A stretch of DNA of 64,000 nucleotides, taken from the NCBI GenBank assembly GCA_905250125.1, contig CAJNOL010000684.1:1-64000 (forward strand), written 5' to 3'. Each line of letters begins with the position of its first letter. The stretch's first letter is position 1. Both the position numbers and the translations under genes were made by a program. This stretch comes from Rotaria sordida (taxonomy: Eukaryota > Rotifera > Eurotatoria > Philodinida > Philodinidae). Positions 21,201 through 34,079 of the stretch are shown in pieces. The notes beneath the pieces were generated by a model. It was not told where the DNA came from and searched no databases. It saw only the letters and a list, made by a program, of their open reading frames with translations.

Positions 21201-22504
21201 TCAGTTTCCAAAAAACAGTAGATGATTACAGAAGGACACAACAGTCAAATCTACTTGAAAATTGAGTATTTCGAGAATCATACGTTGGTTTTCTTCGAAA
21301 CTTTCAAAAATTTTCAATGATTATCAATTCTATCTATAAGGAATATTGAAGAACAAAGTTCTTCATTTTGATGTTTTCAACATTTCTCTACTCTGACAAG
21401 AAAATTCAGTAAAACAGCCATAGCTCTTCAGTAATAGTCTATGAACTCGAATTCTTTTAAGTTGTTCTTCGTCTCACATAGATCTACACATAGTCATAAT
21501 ATCGGGTCGAATAGTATCCGACAGTTGGAAACGTTCCATCGTAAGTCGGTGTTTGAATAGATGTCTAGACAAATAGAAATAAACCATTCATCCTTATTCC
21601 ATTAATCCATTCATAGGGCTATATCAAGACTCGACAAAGATCAAGAGACACAGCAAAACAAATGTGCAAAAATGTTAAGGCTCAACATATTTTAACTCAT
21701 TCCTTATTGCTATCTATCGGTTTGAAGTAGATCTATTAATGGATTATAGGATTTACTTTATCTTTGCTATATTCTTTGAAATATTCATATTCATGATGTA
21801 TTTTTCATACATTCTTAAATTAACAATATCAGAAAAACTATTAGATACCAGTGAGTGATGATGTTTTGTTCTCGATTATATAGAAAGCAAATAGGATGAA
21901 TATAATCGTAATCGAAAGGAGAAACGTATAGACTCCAAAAAAAGAAAAACAAATAAAAATTGAAAAACTCGAAAAGCATTAGAGACCTGCATTGAAGTCA
22001 TTTTTAGGAACGACAGAAGTTCTCTAAATTGCTTATCACTAAATTAGGTTGAACACCATAGGTTTTCTTTGAATGGTAAATTTTACTCTTTGATATTCAT
22101 TGTACAAACTGATATTCATCAAAAACAACATTATAAGTTTCCTTATTCAACAGTTTAATAGATATAAAAGTATATTTCGAGTCTGATGGACAAAACTAAA
22201 TGTTGATTTTTTCGAAGGAAAAGACAGATCTATTTATATTCCATCAGAAAAATCGAATACTTATCAACATACTTGTACAAATAATAATAAAACATGAACC
22301 ATAAAGAATAATTTCTCCTATTGATATACTATTATTCTCTTCGGTATTTCTTTTTTTCAATTTAACTTAAAGAAAAAAAGATCTTTATAAATTATTTTAA
22401 TTTCTTTTTTTTTTTATTATTTTCTCACTATTTGATTGAATTGTCGATGAACTTGAATTTGTATCTATGGTCAAAATCGATGTTTGAGATTGATTCTTTT
22501 CCAT
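18218..22504 (-). CDS. PKD2L: Polycystin-2-like channel, shorter paralogue (PKD2-B)
   Basis: Fourteen exons: 22504-22429, 22338-22273, 21053-20920, 20856-20751, 20692-20667, 20613-20474, 20420-20322, 20257-20132, 20088-20063, 20003-19957, 19311-19222, 19173-18755, 18698-18431, 18358-18218; all phases agree and give 587 aa. A short N-terminus (about 30 residues) leads into TM1, then the extracellular polycystin domain ([33 protein letters not shown]), S2-S6, the pore region [12 protein letters not shown] and S6 [14 protein letters not shown]. One canonical EF-hand ([12 protein letters not shown]) lies 25 residues from the end; the protein stops there, so the first EF-hand and the C-terminal coiled coil of PKD2 are missing. 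Family role: calcium-permeable cation channel of cilia and ER. The intron between S4 and S5 coding exons in PKD2-A is absent here. Its ATG directly follows an AG, and it lies 199 bp after PKD2-A. Confidence 0.88.
19431..19580. repeat. Solo arm of the foldback family found at 46876-47408
   Basis: About 150 bp inside the intron at 19956-19312 of PKD2-B. It aligns with the right arm (reverse complement) and left arm of the element in the TP53BP1-like gene: shared CCAACTGATAAAT, CTATGTGTCAT, CTTAGCTTATTGCTG and ATGCTAT. No second arm is found nearby, so it is a fragment or single-arm insertion. Confidence 0.6.
21130..21560. repeat. Foldback family B, copy 1 (intron 2 of PKD2-B)
   Basis: Arms within the copy: about 21141-21180 against about 21290-21345 (AATCATTAAAA...TTTGAAAGTTTC against its complement). 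The stretch from 21141 to 21560 aligns directly, at about 75% by eye, with 27160-27575 in the paralogous intron of PKD2-A; landmarks include GATCTACACATAGTCATAAT in both. The left arm is truncated relative to copy 2. Confidence 0.7.
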
Positions 22505-22703
22505 TCTATAAAACTATTTAATTAACGCGCGAAGATAGACGATTTATTTCAAGGAAAACATTGCTTAGACAAATACAACAAAAAGCTTATTGATTGATTA
22601 AAATAAATGTGTATATGTTTAATGTCTGTCAAGAAAAATAAAATTCATGAAAAGACTAGACAAGATTCACAACAACAAAGTTTTTTTTAAATTTAATATT
22701 GAT
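22505..22703 (-). promoter_or_regulatory. Intercistronic spacer between the two polycystin genes
   Basis: 199 bp separate the PKD2-A stop from the PKD2-B ATG on the same strand. Read on the minus strand, it carries an AATAAA at about 22552-22558, then about 45 bp later a pyrimidine/AT stretch ending TATAG placed one base before the PKD2-B ATG. The geometry fits 3'-end formation of the first gene coupled to trans-splicing of the second, or simply a 5' UTR intron. Inference. Confidence 0.4.
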
Positions 22704-25700
22704 TCATTTCATTCCACTTGATGGTCTTGGTCGTTCATCTTCACCTTGTCCATAACGTAGTGATGTATGACTTTGATAATAAGGCTTAGTTGTTGTAGCA
22801 GGTAGATCTGTAAGTAAACTTTGTATAGGTGTTTGACGTTCTGAATTATTTCCTTCAAGTTCATTACGAATCATTTTTTCTAAACGTTCATGTCTATCTT
22901 CTTTACTCAGATGATCATCCTAAAAGAAAAATATTATTAATATTTTTATTTAAATTTTTCGAAATTTATTTTTCATTTACTTCAGAAATAGTATTTAAAA
23001 TTTTTGTTAAAGCATCACGACGTTTCATTTTACTCTTTTCTAATCCTTCCAATTTTGTTAAAACATCATCAATCTATATTAACAAAAAAAAAACAAAAAC
23101 AGAAACATTTTTCTTTTATGTATTTAAATATATTGAATATCTTTACTCTTGCAACAATAGTTCCAATTGAATATTCCATTCGATCAATACGTCGTACTAC
23201 AATTGCAAATTCATCATATGTTATACGATTTGCATCATTATTTTCATTTCCATTTTGATCTTTTACATTAGATTGTCTAAATTCATTAAATTTTATCATT
23301 CAATTAAAAAATTAAAATATTTTTATTTACTTTGTAGCTTGTGATTCATTTTCTAAACCTTTAATATCCATATTTATATTATTTTCTAATGTAGTAAGAT
23401 CAGATTTAAAATGAAGTTGTTCACCACCACGAAGTACTCGATCACCATCAACATCATAACGTGAAAAAACATTTTCAATTTCAACATCTGTATAACCACG
23501 AGCTTTTAAATCACGACGCCATTCATCGAACTAAATTCAAATAAATTATTGTTTTTTATTTCTTTATTTAAATCTATTTTTACTTACTTCAATGACTCCA
23601 TCTTTATTAAGATCAGCACTTTTTAATGCATTTTTTATATCAATAATACGCTATAAGAAAATAAAATAAAAAAAGACAAGAATTCGAATCTTAAAACAAA
23701 CGATTAAAAACTTACATCTCGTTTAACATGTAAACGTTCAAGCATTTTTTCATAAGATTTTTTAAAATAATCACCTAATTCAAATTCAGATTTTTGTGTT
23801 GACATATCACTTTTAACTTCCGAATATGTATCATTAATAATAGCCAAAAACATATTCAATAATACGAAAAATACAAAAAAGACATATGTCAAAAAGAATA
23901 TTGGACCAAGAATACGATGTGCTTCCAAAATTGCTTAACAAGAAAGAAAAACAAACAGATTAATCATATTTAAAAAAGAAAAACAAACAATCAAAAAAAT
24001 CTATTTTACCATTGAAATCAAAATCTCCCAAAATAATACGAAATAATGTAAAACTAAAAATTTCGAAAAAAATCATTTTCTTTTTTTTTGTTTGTATTTT
24101 TTCAATACTTGTTCAACTTACATTGATATTGCAAATGTTTTATAATCATCAACCATTGTACCAAATAATAAATAACCCAATTGTGCATATGCCAAAAATA
24201 CAATCATAAACATAACACTAAAACCAAGTACATCTTTTGCACATCGTGATAATGTTGTTGATAATTGTGTCATCGTTTTGTTGAATGATACATATTTAAA
24301 TATCTAAATACAAAGTTACCCATATTAATAATCATTTACATTTTAAACCTGACAGCGTTTCTACAAGTCTATCTAATTTGATTTATGGTAGCTATAAGCT
24401 TAGTATTATCAGTTTAGAGTAATGCAACTCGCAGGCCAAGTTCGCGTATAAGGTATAGATGTGAAAAGTAACTCATTAAATACATAGTTTACTGGTCGTT
24501 CTATTAAACTATCAATGATATGTTAGAAATAATGCAATCTACAGGTCAGATTCCCATACCCGTTAAGTACTCTAGATCAGTTCGAATGTGATAGTGCGTA
24601 AGCATGCATCTAACCCAAAAGAAAAGATTTCAGGCTTGGCTATAATACATTTACACGCAGCGGAACAAATAATACAAAAACCAAAGGTCTGTAGGCATAC
24701 TAAAAACAATCGACAATGATCAGAAATACTCGAATCTGAACTATAGAATGTCTCCACAATAACCCATATACCTCAAGAAACATCTAGGTAAATAACCGAC
24801 ACTGTCTGAACTGGTTGGATAGCTTCCAAATTTGAACCCCGGATCAAAGTTCGGGTTTGGTGCATGCCTAGTAGTATCTGATAGAATGTAGTTTAGTATA
24901 GATAAGCTTGTGAGAATTTGTTCAAGTCTAGTAATATTGTCCTGATTAAGTCATGGATTTTCTATCATTATTCGATTCAATCAAAATAATAGAAAAAATT
25001 GATTTCTGGTTGACTTTGGAAAAAAAAAACTTATAATTCTACAAATTATTATTTTATAAAATGTCTAAAGTTGCTTACTTTAATCCATGCAATAAAAACA
25101 GTAAATGCAATAATATTATTAAATTGTGTTTGCCAATAAGTAAGAAATTCAAAATCAGCAAAAATCTTTTGATTTTTTAATAAATCATCAAGAATTTGTC
25201 CAACTTTAATTTGACGATAAACATTAAATGCAATACAAATATATGAAATTAAAATAATAACTACATCAAGTACATTCCAAACTGTTTTAAAATAACGAAA
25301 TTTAAAACGTGCTATCTAAAATAATAAGAAATTTTCAATTTCTAAAATTAAAAATTTAATTTTTTTTTTAGCATACTTCAATAATTTCTTCAACTGTATA
25401 ATAAATCGTAAAAATAACAAATAAAATTTCACATGCTAATACAAAATAATCCATTGATGAAACATACTAAAATTATAAATATTTTTTTCTTTTGTTCATT
25501 TTAAAAATAATTAATTCTTACACGAATTAATTTAACTGTTGTAAATGTTTTTGATGGTACAGCTCCACCTGATGCTGGAAATTCTACAGTTAATTTAATT
25601 TGACAAAATAAATTTATATTTGCATTATAAACTGTAAAATCAAGAAAAACAACACGTGTACCACGATCAAGCCATAAATTATTATTAAGACTATTAAGTT

Positions 25701-28233
25701 CTGCTTTAGCATCATTATAATTAACTGTTAAATCTTGTACAAAACCACCACCATCATATCGAGATATTAAACCACTTGTTGATGAACCACGAAGTTCCGA
25801 TGATGTTTTATAATGCCAACTGAAAACAAAAAAAAAAAGACTTTATGAATATTAAAAACAATAATAAATATTTTATCTTACGCTGATGATGTTAAATTAT
25901 CATTTTGTGGTTCATAACTACTATGATCTTCTTTACTACTACTGTATGATGCATAACATTCATGAATTGTTGATCGAAATTTTTTATGAACAATACAAGA
26001 ATCATTTGTTACCTAAAAAAACAAAATGAATCAATAAATAAAAATTTTTCATAGAAAATGAAAATATTTACACGAAGTTGTCGAAGTCGAGGTAAACCGA
26101 GAATTTTATTTTCAAATAAAACATAACCGTATTGATCATCTGTTAAACTGTCACCATTATACCATTTTTGATTAAATAAACCATCGAGAATAGGTCCATC
26201 CATAACCTAAAAATTTATATTTGTTTAGAAATAAATTGTAGAAATTTATCTTACATTCCAGAAATCTTCAAAATTTGCAATATCATCAAATGCTGGTTGA
26301 TCACCAATACCTTGAACTTTTTGTTCAGTAAGAACTGTACGTAAAACCGTAGTAAAATAATATGTTTTTGTTGATGTCATTCCAAATGTAACTTTAAATA
26401 GAAAGATCAATACTTACAATAATATTCATTAAAGACCAAAAATAGAACGTGTCTTATTTATTAATATTTTAAAAATAAATATATTTTTTCGTAATTGATT
26501 TTTTTTGTTCAACATCTAGAGAGTATTCGAAACCTCGGAATAGTGTTGAACCTCTTTTCGATATTTTTTTTTTGTATAATTTAATCAAACAAGGCTGTCG
26601 TCAAGTCTGATCTTTCAATCGGCGTTCTTTTATAATGGTTTTCTTTATTATAGTCTAAGCATAATTTGGTTTTATCATACATTAAAAAAAATTTCAATTC
26701 CCAATGAGCGGCTACACTTACGAAGGAGCATTCCCAAATGTCGGACACCGTTCGACCTCGTAGACCCCTTTGAGACTAAGAATGACGTAAAAAGAATCCA
26801 GAATTTCGCGAATAAGACTCTCTTCAACTCAACTATGAATTAGATATAGATTTTAAAAAATTCCTATCGACTACATTAATGAGTGTGAGCTATGATATAT
26901 ATATTCGAACAATATTAGCTTCAGCTCTCACATATATCCGATATTTATATTGTTTCGTGGTAATTTGTGAAAGTTCATCATACTTTTGTCATTGGCGAAA
27001 GTCTTACTGGCGAAATTCCGACCACCTGTCGAATCCATTGTCTATTACTGAAGAGTTATGACGGTTTTACTGGATTCGTCTGTTAGAGCAAGGCATTTCT
27101 GAAAATATCAAAATAAAGAATTTTATTCTGAAATATTGCCTATAGATAGAGTTAATAATCATTAAAAACTTTTAAAATTTTCAAAGAGAACAAATATGTC
27201 ATTCTCGTGATATTTAGTTTCTAAGCAACAGCAGCTTCCTACAAAAGGATGCAATAGTCAGATCCGCTTGAAAGTTGAACACATCGAGAATGACACGTTT
27301 ATTCTTTTTGAAACTTTCGGAAATTTTCAATTATTATCGACTCTATCTATACGTAACATTCCAAGACAAGATTCTTCATTTTTGATATTTTTGAAAATGT
27401 CTTTCTCTGATAAAAGAATTCAGTAAAACAGTCAAAACTCTTCAGTAGTAGACCATAGGCTCGAATCATTTTTTGGGCTGTTTTTGTCTCATAGGGATCT
27501 ACACATAGTCATAATATCAAATCAAATGGCGTCCAACAGTTGTGGACATTTCTTCATCAGTTTTGCACGCTATCACTTCCGATCTAGCATGGTATACTTA
27601 GAGATTGACAAAAAAAATATTATTTATGAAAAAATGATATAATCTGAAATGTGAGAATTTCTAAATCTCATATCACAGTTAATGATGTAAATAACGTGAC
27701 AATATAAAATAATTCTCGTTTCTTATTTGTTAATAGAAAATTATATGGTAAATAGGTTTTTTTTTTATTAATATGAAAAGTTGAATATCGATAAAAGAAA
27801 AATTTTGTTGTGTACTTACTTATGCATAAAATAGTAATAAAGATCAAATAGATGATAAGTTCTCGTAGTGTTGTTTTCACATATAAATCTTTGTTTTTTC
27901 CAAGATCTTTTTCTGTTTGTCGTGTTGCCCAAAGTGCTAAATTTTAATCATAAAAATCAATATTTTAAATAAAAACATACAAAAAAAAAGTAAATAAATC
28001 AAATATTTACATCGAATACCACGAAGCATAGTTCGACCAATGTTATTTCGTGTAACTGGATCATGTCGAAATGGTTCTGGATGTAAACGATTCTTTTTTT
28101 CATCATCCGGTTTAACAATAAAAATATTTGAACCCATCGGACTTGGTTCATCACTATTTTTTCCTCCTGTTGGTTCTTCATTCAAAGCCGAATTCGTCGA
28201 CGAATTTGGTTTTGTATCTTTTTTAGTGCTCAT
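22704..28233 (-). CDS. PKD2: Polycystin-2 channel, full-length paralogue (PKD2-A)
   Basis: Sixteen exons: 28233-28011, 27936-27820, 26391-26255, 26206-26072, 26012-25882, 25819-25522, 25466-25377, 25315-25079, 24303-24122, 24053-24010, 23933-23716, 23650-23588, 23530-23331, 23276-23147, 23073-22981, 22919-22704; 837 aa. Order: cytosolic N-terminus, TM1 ([16 protein letters not shown]), extracellular polycystin domain with the conserved [20 protein letters not shown] and [20 protein letters not shown]2-S5, pore [15 protein letters not shown]6 [16 protein letters not shown], two EF-hands ([24 protein letters not shown]) and a C-terminal coiled coil ([17 protein letters not shown] onward). Both EF loops keep their acidic ligands, unlike the first loop in mammals. 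Family role: Ca-permeable TRPP channel, usually partnered with polycystin-1. Large introns at 27819-26392 and 25078-24304. PKD2-B follows on the same strand. Confidence 0.95.
26690..27575. repeat. Foldback family B, copy 2 (intron 2 of PKD2-A)
   Basis: Arms about 26690-27190 and 27290-27575. Best-matching core: about 27060-27190 (TTTTACTGGATTC ... CTATAGATAGAGTT) against the reverse complement of about 27290-27430. The outer parts of the arms are more diverged. The segment 27160-27575 also aligns directly with copy 1 at 21141-21560. No transposase frame. Confidence 0.65.
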
Positions 28234-31054
28234 ATCAATACTTACTCTATAACACTTGTAGGTGTAATGTTTGAAATTAGACTTCTCACAACTATTTCTT
28301 GTATGTTAACACACTCTATCTCCTTTGAGAAATGTCGTTTTTTTCTACATGATAGTAAATTAGTTTTTTTTTTGTTTTTTATTTTCTCTGTCTCCCTCAC
28401 GCTCTCTCTCTCTCTATATATTTTTCATCTAACACTTTCCCACCTTCGAGTGCGTCTTAATAATAAAAAAAAAGTACCATCAAGAGAATATGTGAGAAAA
28501 GAAAAGAAATTATTTTTCCAAAGATTGAAGACGACCTAGGTTGAACAAAACTACATCCGACATGTTCAAGTATTGACGTCAATAGAAAATGAATGTGAAA
28601 AAAAAGTGCAACTCTGACAATTCCTTTGTGTATTTTTTTTTTGAAAAATATTTATCGTGATAAAATATCAAGAAAAATAAAAATTCTTTTCTGTTTTTTT
28701 TCTTTTTCTACTGTTCGTCGATTCATTTGTTTGTCAATTATGAAGAAAAAAAATAGATATTTTAAAAATGATATTGACTAAAACATTCTCTAGTTTAATA
28801 TTACATAACTAAACAAGATATTTAAAGTCTAAAATAAAAAGAAAATAACATAAAAGTACACTCTTTGGAAAACTAATGTCGAATAAACATTAAAACATTT
28901 TATATGTGATAAAAAAATAATATAATTTTGATGAATTGAATATTCTTGAACAACACTTAAACGGATTGCTTTTTGTTTCCTGTAAAAATTATAAACGAGA
29001 AAATAATTAATAAGTTTAATGCTTTTTTTTTTAAACATATTATCATTTATTTTAAATTTATTGACTAAATGATGTGTGCTAAGATTTTTTTTGTTCTTTT
29101 TTCATGCTCTATAATTTAAAAAATTTAATGGTTCATTAATCATTATCAAAGAAAAAACATTTTGATAACAGAATGTTATTTTAATATGCAAAATAATTCG
29201 TATTATCATTTAAGAAAAAAAAAAACCATGAAAAAACACAGGTATACAAAAATTTGCAAGTCAATATTATCCTTCATCAAAAGACAAGACACGACCAAAA
29301 TCAAATACATTTATCAACAAATAGATAAACTCGAAGTTTTAAATGTACGGATATTCACAATAGGACGAATGACAATAATTAAATCACAAGTGCATGATAG
29401 TCATCGTCTGATCAAATATTCAACATGATTTTTCAAGAAAAAAAAACGAATTGATATTTATTTTTTTATCGAAATAAAACTATAAAATTTATAAAACGAT
29501 ACTATTTAAGAAAAAAAAAAACTATCAACCTTCTGTTCTTTATATATTAATATTCTCCTTGAATATTTCGTTTATTTGAATGAGTATGTCAATTTTATTT
29601 TAAAAGATAACGTGAAGTGTTCGCATGATGCAATGTGGTTTTACTAGTTTTATAGTACGCGCTTTTTTTCTACTAGGATAAAAATAAAAAAAAATTTGAA
29701 TTATCTTCTTCATATCTTATTGGAAATGAAAAGAAAGAAGGAGGTTATTTCTTTATCATGTGTAAATACAACGAAGTGAAATTTAATCTTCACGTCCTCA
29801 TGGAATAGCATGCATGTAAAGAAGACCTATGAAATGAATTATGTGCTTGATTGCTAATGTGTATGAATTCTTGTCATCGTCAATTAAATCTGTCTTTCAA
29901 CTTTATCTTTTAACTATAAATGCAACAACACAAGAAAAGAAAGGTTGTCCCTTTTTATCGATTGATGACACAAAAGAGAAAAAAAAAAGAGAACAAGAAA
30001 GTAACGATTTCGTCGTTATACTGTGAATCTATTTGCTTTTTTTCTTTACTTTTTTCTCCTCTCTTTTTTCGATCCCTTTCGTTTTTCAAATTTTATCTAT
30101 TTGCTTTACGCGTGCTTCTACGATATGCGTCCATCTACTTGTGGTTTTGTTCTCATACTTTGTGTTTTATATATTCATCTCATCATGTACAGATCATAAA
30201 AAATCATTCATACTATATTATCTATTGAACAAAAAAAAACTACTAGTGCTATTTTAACATTTATTCTTATGCATTACATCATTTTGTTTTACTAAGGTAT
30301 GTATATGTGACGAACGAATATAGGTGTTCTATCTAGACTTTTTAATCTTCTAAAGTAAGTAGTCAGGAATATGAAAAATAACGTTTTCAAATTCGAAGAT
30401 GATGTGCGACGCACAAGTCACACAAAATACCTGCATATTAGCATTGAAATATGAAGGTTGAACTTATGATGAGGTATAACCATATTCTATATTAGTGTTT
30501 TATTCTAAATTCCAAGATAAACATGTTATATTGAAGATGTAGGTAAGAGACAAAAGTGTAAGTGTATGTGATGCAATCATTATTGCAAAAATGTGTGTGT
30601 GTGTGTGTATGACGTGATCATCTTACATTCTCTTTATTTCAGAAAAGAAAAAGAAGAAAAGATGATCGTATATATACAGTTAAAGACGAAAAGAACAAAA
30701 GAAATCGATTATCTTCGAATTTTTCTTCACGAAAAAGAAGGAAAGAACGAATAATAAATACATTTCAAGCATGTTTCAATGTGATGGCATTGACTTCTCT
30801 TTATGATGAGGAACAAAAGAAATATATCTGTCATAGTCCTTGATTAATAAATCTAAAAGAGCAATAAATCGAGTCACGGATAAGATAGAAAATAAAAATA
30901 TATATGAAAGTAACATTTTAGAGCATTTGTAAGTAATAAGTTCGTTTGTCGAAAAAGAAAATCGATTTCATTGTGTTCAATCAAAAAAAAAAAATTGTTT
31001 TTATTGAATTTGTTTTTTTTATTTTGGATTTGGTACATCATCAAACAATATATC
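28234..31054. other. 2.8-kb divergent intergenic region between PKD2-A and the innexin
   Basis: Contains both promoters by position. It is AT-rich with homopolymers, a CT-rich tract at about 28398-28417 and a (TG) microsatellite at about 30593-30609. Open frames of 60-100 codons at 28267-28539, 29162-29428 and 29841-30257 are low-complexity or lack any family signature. No RNA gene recognised. Confidence 0.5.
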
Positions 31055-32555
31055 ATGAACGATATATTGGACTTTGCGAAGAAATTTGGTGCTGGCAAAC
31101 ATCATGCAGCACGTAATGATGATGTATTTATTGATCGACTTAATCATAGATATACAGTAACAATGATTATAGTATTTGCAGCTATTGTTACAACTCAGCA
31201 ATATTTTGGTTCACCTATAACATGTTGGGTAAGTTATTTGATTTCTATTTTATTAACTAATTTTCTTTGATCGATTTAGGTACCTGCTCAATTTACGGGT
31301 GGTTATGAAAAATATGCTAATGATATATGTTGGATAATGAATACATATTATGTTCCAATGGAACATGACATACCACACGCTGAAACAACTCGATATGAAC
31401 GTGAGAAAATTTGTGTTTGATTTATATTTAGTAAAATATTCTTATTTTTTTATTTGAAATTAATATTTAGGTATGCTTAAATATTATCAATGGTCACCAT
31501 TTATTCTTTTATTTATGGCACTTTGTTTTTATTTTCCACGTATGCTTTGGAGAGCATTAAATCATAAATCAGGTTTAGATATAGAAAAATTAGTTGATCA
31601 AGCTATGAAACAAGAACAACAAGCTAAACCAGATGAAGAACGAAAGAAAACAGTCGAACATATCGTTAGTGCGATACGTGTGTATATTGAAAACCGTTAT
31701 ACGTCTTTAAACCAACATCATATTCATCCACAAAGTTTTCCTCAAAAATTTTGGTATTTTGTAACATTTTGGCGTCATCGTCATTTAAGTGCATACATAG
31801 TTCTATTATTTACATTTGTTAAATTCCTTTTTCTTATGAATTCCCTAGTACAAATATTTCTTTTAAATGCTTTTTTGGGTAATGAATATCATTTATTTGG
31901 TTTTGAAGTCATTAATAAATTTCTTCGTGGTCTTGATTGGGGTGAATCAAAACGATTTCCACGTGTTACATTATGTGATTTTCATATACGTGAAGTTGGT
32001 ATTGTACATCGTTATACAGTTCAATGTGTTTTACCAATTAATTTATTTAATGAAAAAATTTTTCTTATACTTTGGTTTTGGATTTTACTCTTAGCTGCAT
32101 TCAATATTGGGGATTTTATATCGTGGCTTTTACGTATTATACGTGTTGATAGTCGTTCAGCTTATGTACGACGAAAATTAGCTATGCGTACTACTCATAA
32201 ACCTATTGATTATGAGGAATCTACTAGTCAAGAGCCAGCAAAAGGGAATGAAAAACAGATAAGTAAAACTTTTGTTCGTGATTATTTACAAGAAGATGGA
32301 TGTTTTGCACTTCGACTTTTGGCACGTAATGGACAAGATATTATTGTAGGTGAAGTAATTGATGCATTATATGATCATTACCGTAAAACCTATATTGCCG
32401 ACCATTATAATTCTGATCGTTCAATAATGAATTCAAATGGATTATCGCATATTGTTCAACATACTACATTATATCGATCTACAACTTCTACAAAACCACC
32501 ATACGATACACCAAATAATGATAATGAAGGACGACAGTTAATAGACAGAACATAA
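31055..32555 (+). CDS. INX: Innexin gap-junction protein
   Basis: Exons 31055-31228, 31280-31400, 31471-32555, phases 0 and 1; 459 aa. N-terminus MNDILDFAKKF, TM1 TVTMIIVFAAIVTTQ, first extracellular loop with two Cys (ITCWVPAQF ... NDICWIM), the innexin signature YYQWSPF at the start of TM2, TM3 (LSAYIVLLFTFVKFLFLM), second loop with two Cys (TLCDFHIREVG ... YTVQCVLPINLFNEKIF) and TM4 (ILWFWILLLAAFNIGDFI), then a long cytosolic tail. Innexins form intercellular channels and hemichannels of invertebrates. The ATG at 31055 is chosen because it places MNDILDF at the usual innexin N-terminus; an earlier in-frame ATG at 30971 adds an AT-driven hydrophobic leader. Family call is secure; which member cannot be said. 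Confidence 0.95.
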
Positions 32556-34079
32556 TGATGACTTTGAATCTCTTGTTTTATGCGACACATGTGATATCTN
32601 NNNNNNNNNAATGAGTAAATTTTCTCTATTGAATTTATTGACAAAAATAATTATTGATTGCCAAAAAAATTTGCTTTTGTTCTTTATTTCAAGATTTCAA
32701 TGAATATGTGTATGATTAAGAATCATATCATTCTTCAATTGACATTTGAAATATAGACAACAAAATTCAATAGATGATACCTTGAAAAAAAAATCACATC
32801 TAAGTTATAGAAGTTTCACATGTCAAATGGCCTTCTTTTTCTTTTTTCATTGACATATTTATAAGCTAATGTGTTTTTTCAAGGCAAACAAAAGTTTTAA
32901 GACAAAAAAATCAAATTTAGTAAAAGAGACTTATCATAATTTCTTCATTTTATTAATTAAAAAATTTTTTCAGAGATATTGTTTAGAAAAAAAAATAAAA
33001 ATAATAAAAACCTCACTACATAAATTGTCTTATCATTATTAGATTTTTTTATAGTTCATTAGTCAAATGTTTGACTTCAATAGAAAAAAAAAAATATATG
33101 TGTAATTTATCGAAATGAAACAATATGTGATCAAATACTTGATAAATATTTTGCATAAAATATATTTATGACTTCAAAGAAAATTGTTCTCATAAAATAA
33201 ATTACTGCATTTCACTAGTTTATTAGAGCAATATGATTCAAAAGCATACAAATGACATGAAAAAGTCACATTGAATTTCATAATTATCCTACATTGAAAA
33301 ACTATACTTTCAAGGTTGATATTTGGTTTCTTACTTCTACATAGACAGGATCATTATAATGAGACCATATCATGAAAGATTTCTCTTCAAAAAACAAAAA
33401 AACAAAACATATTTTAATAAATAGACTAAAATTGTATACATCTTCATATATTTATTTAAACCATCGTCTTTTCTTATATACGCAACAGCAAAGAAATATA
33501 ACAAACATACATATACGACATTCTCCAATCTACTATCTTTCAAACTCAAGAAAAAGAACACAAATGCGAATATAGATAACTCAGAAAAAAAAAATTTTTT
33601 GTTTTTTTTTTCTCTTTTAACACTGGTACGCATCGACTAGGAAGAATAATACGCGTACATTATAAAAAATACACTGCCCCCAAATTAAAAACTTAAAATC
33701 ATTCACGATAGAGAAGAAGAAGAAAAAGAACAAATGACCAGAAGAGACGACAATTAAAAAAAAAGAAAAGAGTGTTTATATATATATATATATATATATA
33801 CATTCTTGGATAATAACAAATATTAAAATACAGCTCATTCTTGGATTCACCTAGACGAAGAAAAATATATATATATACGATTGCGTCATTCTCACAAAAC
33901 AAACAACAATAATAATAATAATAAAACACAATATATTGCGCTACAAGAAATCACGACAAAGAAAAAAAAAAAAAGAAAACATCAATCACAAGAGAAAGAC
34001 TTGCTTTGGCTGTTCATCATGATCATTGATTTTTCCCTTTCACTTATTAATACTGTTCGAATTATTTTATGACTAGTAA
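32556..34079. other. Convergent intergenic region with a 10-N gap
   Basis: About 1.5 kb between the innexin stop and the zinc-finger stop. A 10-N gap is at 32600-32609, without the flanking duplication seen at the other gap. TA microsatellites at about 33777-33801 and 33866-33878. Nothing coding is supported. Confidence 0.5.

Noticed and set aside
24350-24960. Two similar 35-base segments in a PKD2-A intron (AATGCAAC.../AATGCAATC...)
   Set aside because: Similarity is short and imperfect and does not extend; not called a repeat.
29162-29428. 88-codon frame between PKD2-A and the innexin
   Set aside because: Lys/Ile/Tyr-rich sequence expected from AT-rich DNA; no splice context, no family signature.
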